64,000 nt of DNA from Ceriagrion tenellum. Taxonomy: Eukaryota; Arthropoda; Insecta; Odonata; Coenagrionidae. The position numbers and the translations under genes are program-made. Each line of letters opens with the position of its first letter. Position 1 is the first letter of the stretch. Below the pieces are notes generated by a model that saw nothing but the letters and a program-made list of their open reading frames with translations, made no database searches and was not told the origin of the DNA. Below, in pieces: positions 59,425 to 64,000 of the stretch. The stretch is from the NCBI GenBank assembly GCA_963169105.1, contig OY720636.1, positions 139,119,747-139,183,746 of the forward strand. The letters run 5' to 3'.

Positions 59425-62400
59425 AGTGCCTATGAACTCCAGCAGCTCTCACACAATAGCAGAGCACCGTCGACTTTAGAACCAGCTCATATATACCACC
59501 ATCCAACATATCGGCAATAATTATGAAAATATCTTTCAGGCACTTATCTGCATAACCATTTCAAGAAAACAGTTTCTGAGACATTACGTGTCCTTCCTTC
59601 TCGTCTTGTTTTATCTCATTTTTTGCCGCCCGGGTTTATCCGTGGACAAAATAAACCTCCTAGTGGTGGGTCGTGGACAATGAATGGTATGGTGACTTTC
59701 ATAGAAGCCCATTTAGAGGGAATTCTCGCTCGACTGCAATATAGAGGGCCAGCTTCTGTTATTGCTAAGCTTTGCTTTCTTAAGTGGCAAATTGAGGGAC
59801 ATGTGGTATAAACGACCTTTGGAGCGCTGTAACCGTTATTAAGTAAAACGGTATCTGGGGTGGCAAAGGCAGAAAATCATAATATTCTACTCAACTTTTC
59901 TAAAAAATGGCGAAAAGTATGCTTATAGTTTTAAATAAAAGTTAACGCCACCTTTATTTCATTGGTTACTTATTAACGTATTTTTCTAATCAACTCTATA
60001 ATCGGACAGGCGCATCTTTATACGTTTTAGCAATAGCTAATGAGAAAAATGTATATGACACGATTTACGCTTAATTAATCTTTCAACTTCAACAGTACTG
60101 CAACTGCCTTGTAGAGAAAATGCACTTGGCTCAAGTAGAAGTGAATATACCGTGAAAATTCGTGTATAAGTTCACTTAGCTCTTATAAAATGAAAGTCAG
60201 ATCGTTGACATCAACACGACCCCACATAGAGTCTATTTTTTAACCAATTAAGAACGTTATTATTTTTCCAGCCGTGTATAAACGCGTGATTTCATCTTCA
60301 GTACCAAGAAATAATTAACAGCCCCACGACCTGCAATGACCGTCGTTAAATACGATGGAAAAATTCCGGCCATTTCATGCCTCAAATAGAAGAGGGAGAT
60401 TCAGTGAAATCCTCTCCAAATGTATATAGAAATATACATTCCTCTTTCCGCTTCCAGGAAGCCAGGGCCCGCTGTAAAAACTTACGATCGTTTCATCTTA
60501 GTTGACAATTCCATGCCTTTCGTCGTTTCCGCATATTCCGTTCTTCGAACGTTCTCCTCCCCGATCGTCCGTAGCCGTTTCCTCTTTTTCCCTCTCTACA
60601 TCCCCTCATTCCGTAATGCTTTCAAGATCTCCTCTCTCTTCTTCTCCTGCCCCTCGCTCTCCGTCCACTTCGCACGGTTTCATTCCCCGTGCAATGGCCC
60701 GCGTGCAATTCGAAGATCAAAAATATTTTACGACTCCGGAAAGAATGGGAGCCGTAGCGCATCTTTACGTCTGGAAATTGTTTTCGTTTCGCTGCGCCCT
60801 CTCTGCCTTTGCCCCGTAAGTCGCACGGCATAAAAAAAGAAAGAGGATAACCCTCCCACGCCTACCCGCCCGACCAAAAAAATCATCTCCCCATACACTC
60901 CCCTGGACAATAAATCTGTTTTACTTTCTATTCCTACATTTTTTTCTCCGTCGTACCACCCCCCATTTCTGTTTTCAAATCCAACTCGATGCAGCGGATG
61001 ACAAGATATTCACGTTTGCATAAAAATTATCCTTCTAGAGATCTCGTCTATTTCCACCATGCATACATCGCCGGAGGCATGGAAGTCCGAAAAAATAATC
61101 CAGGGTAGTTTTAATTTCTCCAAAAACGAAGGGAATATGCCATTTTACGCTAACATTCACTTAATTTACAGTTACATTGGGGAAAAGGAAAAATCATTTA
61201 CTATTAATGAGAATTGTCAAATGAAGAATATACATTTGAATAGATCACGCATGACATTCACATAAAAACAAAAGTGACGAGGAAAACTTGCCTGCTCGCT
61301 TTAATAGAATAAGACGTAATGCCTGTTGAATTTATAAAGTTGAAGAATTCTGGCGCTTCTAAGTCGAAATCGACGCCGAAAATTTTTTTAAGTAGCTTTT
61401 GTTACCCTAGCTACAAATCTTAGGATAAAACAATTGTGAACATTTCAAGCATACCAAAATAAATCCTGAGGGTTAATTTTTTTCTAGAATTGAATCTTCA
61501 AGAATGTAAAATACTAACCTTAAAATCTCTCTGATGACCATTTTCTGTTATGCTCTAGCAAAAACCGATTCAATGCCTTCATCTTGGGTACTTTTTCTAT
61601 TAGGTTTTCATTCTTGTTCTAAATTGTCTTTTCGTTTTCTCTACATAAATACCATCGTATGGATCACATTTCTGCATGTGCCTACTTTTTTTGTCGGTTT
61701 TTTCTGAGTTATATTTCTGTCAATGAAATTATAAATATATTATCCAGATGAAATGGGAAGTAAAGTAATATTGTCCTTGAACTTCGGGATATATTTGGTT
61801 ACACTTCGGGACATTATTCCCGGAAGGATGTATTGCAACACCTGTTGGGATTTTTCCCGTTGAATCGCCTTTAGGCATAATTAATTTTCCACTTTACATA
61901 TGCTTATATATTCGCGGAATTGAAATCAACCATATATTAACTTTACCCATTGCATTTCCTTATACCATTTAGGACTATATTTATTTGAGTCCAAATCTAC
62001 ATGGTATTGAAACAAGCTTAGGCAATATAGTGTATTACAGTTGCTTAGGAAATAGGGATAGTGATAAACGGAGTCAGCAGGAATATTGGATAAATATACT
62101 TTTTTATTCTTTTATGATAATTTCAGATTTAGTGATTCCCTTTTTCCTACGAATAAGTATAAAATCAGGTAGTTGATCCACTACTCCCAAACTCCATTGT
62201 ATTATAATAGGATTAATGAAGTGAGCTGGCAAAATCTAAAACGAGTCTCCTGCTACCAATACACTAAGAGTAATATCATTTTTAAAAACTTAAATAGTGT
62301 AACCTATTTAATGGCTGGTTTGAGTGGAAAAAGTTTGGAATCCTTAAAAACAATTGACAAGGCTTTTGAAAGGAGATATCCTATGGCTAGAAAGCTGTCA

Positions 62401-62780
62401 TTCCTATACATGCTCTCATCGAAGGGAAATTAGTCCTGCTCCATGAGCAATCTTAAAAATATTGAAGTAACTCATTGCATTGTCAGTTACAGGGTTTTTA
62501 TTTTTTAGAATAAAGTTAAAGGCAAGTTTCACTCGGCCTGTGGTACAAAGGTTAAAGGCGTAAATACTTAATTCTATTGTAATATTTTTGCGTTAAGAAG
62601 AGAGATGTAGTTATTTAAGTGATTAGCTAGAGCATAAGCCGACTTAGGTGGCAGATTAGACACTCTGGTATGTAAGAAGCACGCTCATTTCAGTTGGGTG
62701 TATTCAAGAACTCTGACTGTTAGCTAGTGGATGGCTATACTTTGATGTATAAGACCCGGGCGTGAATTCCTTGATATCAG
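59425..62780. other. No recognised gene; one C/T patch
   Basis: A pyrimidine-rich patch lies at 60540-60700. Frames at 60420-60833 (plus) and 60622-60910 (minus) overlap it and show no domain. The rest is A+T-rich. The frame at 62173-62433 (plus) is open but has no known motif. Confidence 0.45.
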
Positions 62781-62781
62781 G

Positions 62782-62939
62782 GATAGAAGAATCAACTCTG
62801 CAATTCCACATGGTAAAAGATTTATTCACGACCGGTTTCACTGCAGTGCAGTCAAGTCACCTGATTATGCTGCACTGCGGTGAGACCGGTCGTGAATAAC
62901 ACTTTTACCACGTAAAATTGCAGAGTTAATTCTTCTATC
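62782..62939. mobile_element. 158-bp palindromic element, same architecture as at 26.5 kb
   Basis: Arms 62782-62851 and 62870-62939 are reverse complements over about 70 bp with few mismatches; both outer ends contain GATAGAAGAAT. The right arm reads CTGATTA (62861, partly in the loop), one T, GCTGC, a three-base loop ACT, GCGGT, then GAGACCGGTCGTG. Those five-base halves pair with two wobbles. The left arm on the minus strand has GAAACCGGTCGTG. The spacing from CTGATNA to GARAC is 14 bases, identical to the 26.5-kb element, and both have NNGTCGT just after. The arm sequences otherwise differ, so these are two families with one design. No coding capacity. Confidence 0.6.
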
Positions 62940-64000
62940 ATTGGGCAAAAGGTTGGTCTTTTAAGCCGTCTGATAAGCTACTTCAATCGCTGTCATTTTG
63001 CTGTCGATGGTCGTGGACATAGAGGACGCACTAGGGTGGCTGTAATATGCGTTGTAGCTCTTGCATTCCATCCATCTTCGGCGGTAAGTTATTCATTTTT
63101 AATAAAAGCCTCTTTCCTTATGATGAAAACGATGAGTTGCTAATAATCATACTTTTTTAGAGTCTATTAAAAGATGTTCATGCAGTCATTTTATTAGTAT
63201 GCCAAAGCTCCCTTGATAACAAGACAATATGCATCAAGAATGAAAAATAAGGCGGAATAATATCAAGCATTTTTTCATGATTCACTATTGTATTTTCAAA
63301 AGCTTTTAGTAAAATGAAAGCCCTTTTAACCGGGGCTTAAGTTACTTATTTCTTGGAATATTACAAGCAGCACATTTGCTAGTGTTACACATGGTTAATT
63401 TTCAGAGCAATACTTTCTCGAATTTTCAGAAGAAATAATCTAAAAGCATCCAATTGTATCAGTGTACGTTTACAATTCGTTTTGTTCCAGAAATACAAAT
63501 TTTTACACTTGTCTATACTGAGACCTCAATATGTCCTTACCTATGGGGCTGAGATTTATTCTTTTCATAGAAGTGTTTACAACGTTTTCGTAAACGAAAA
63601 TTTTCAACAGTTGGTTTCATTGCAAAAGTACCTACATGATTCATTCTTTTATACTCTGCGTCTTTTCCCTATCCGGAGTCCGATTTCAGGAGGAGAGAGT
63701 AAATTTTCCTCCCAAGATCTTAATCTTTGAGACTCTCACGGCGTTTCATGGTGCTTTTCTTTATACGATGTGCTTTGTTTCGACATTATTTAATTTATTT
63801 TTTATCTAGAATGAAGTGACAAAAGCGACAAATATGAATTTTTTCGAGCTTTTATTCGTTCCGTTTAACCAATATTTTATAATTTTCCATTCAATACATT
63901 GATTAAAAAAATTTTCAGAATCAACAAGTTGCCCTTTAAAAGAATATTTTAATAACTCAAGCTACACTTCCTCGAGTTAGCTTATTTGATATAATTCAGT
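62940..64000. other. A+T-rich DNA without a recognised gene
   Basis: The frame at 63482-63730 (plus) is open but has no motif I recognise. Nothing else could be supported up to the window edge. Confidence 0.5.

Noticed and set aside
1..64000. CRISPR arrays, bacterial operons, rRNA genes, intact tRNA genes and integrated viral genes
   Set aside because: No regularly spaced direct repeats, no ribosome-binding-site-led gene strings, no rRNA core sequences and no cloverleaf with a complete acceptor stem were found. No virus-specific motif was recognised either.

Overview
This is eukaryotic, A+T-rich DNA with no recognisable host gene. I infer an arthropod, most likely an insect, from the mobile elements: decayed non-LTR retrotransposons of the kind that end in a GRPR/GRPK-type tail, a Tc1-like DNA transposon with TA target duplication, tRNA-derived SINE fragments, and snap-back repeats with Penelope-like hammerhead-type motifs. 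None of the open frames above 60 codons carries a protein domain I recognise outside mobile elements. The window is therefore best read as intergenic or long-intron sequence.

Layout. 0-10 kb: A+T-rich DNA with a hammerhead-like motif (1.9 kb), two SINE-like tRNA fragments (5.9 and 6.1 kb), a LINE reverse-transcriptase (RT) tail (7.3-8.0 kb) and a shared small inverted repeat (7.2 and 9.3 kb). 10-25 kb: a second type of LINE C-terminus (10.2-10.9 kb), a 17-bp minisatellite (14.4 kb), pyrimidine-rich tracts (15.4, 18.5 and 21 kb), a LINE tail (17.3 kb) and a SINE (20.5 kb). 25.9-27.1 kb: two minus-strand LINE tails of one family flank a 200-bp palindromic element. 28.7-32.8 kb: a G+C-rich tRNA-like patch, a G-quadruplex-rich domain, and a nested direct/inverted repeat with an 81-bp period. 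41.9-43.3 kb: a complete but dead Tc1-like transposon. 45.0-48.9 kb: a LINE tail, then a near full-length LINE whose two halves lie head-to-head in the arrangement expected from twin priming. 49-58.5 kb: no recognised element, with one G+C-richer domain at 49.5-50.6 kb. 58.5-59.4 kb: another minus-strand LINE tail. 62.8 kb: a second palindromic element with the same internal architecture as the one at 26.5 kb.

The elements do not form a working system; all coding pieces are broken by stops and frameshifts. The two most interesting observations are the inverted-halves LINE (45.6-48.85 kb) and the pair of palindromes at 26.5 and 62.8 kb. Each palindrome has a right-arm motif CTGATNA, a single T, a 5+3+5-nt stem-loop region and GARAC, with a related, partly decayed copy in its left arm. 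A third, single copy of the motif lies at 1.9 kb. All family assignments come from reading motifs by eye; no database search was possible.
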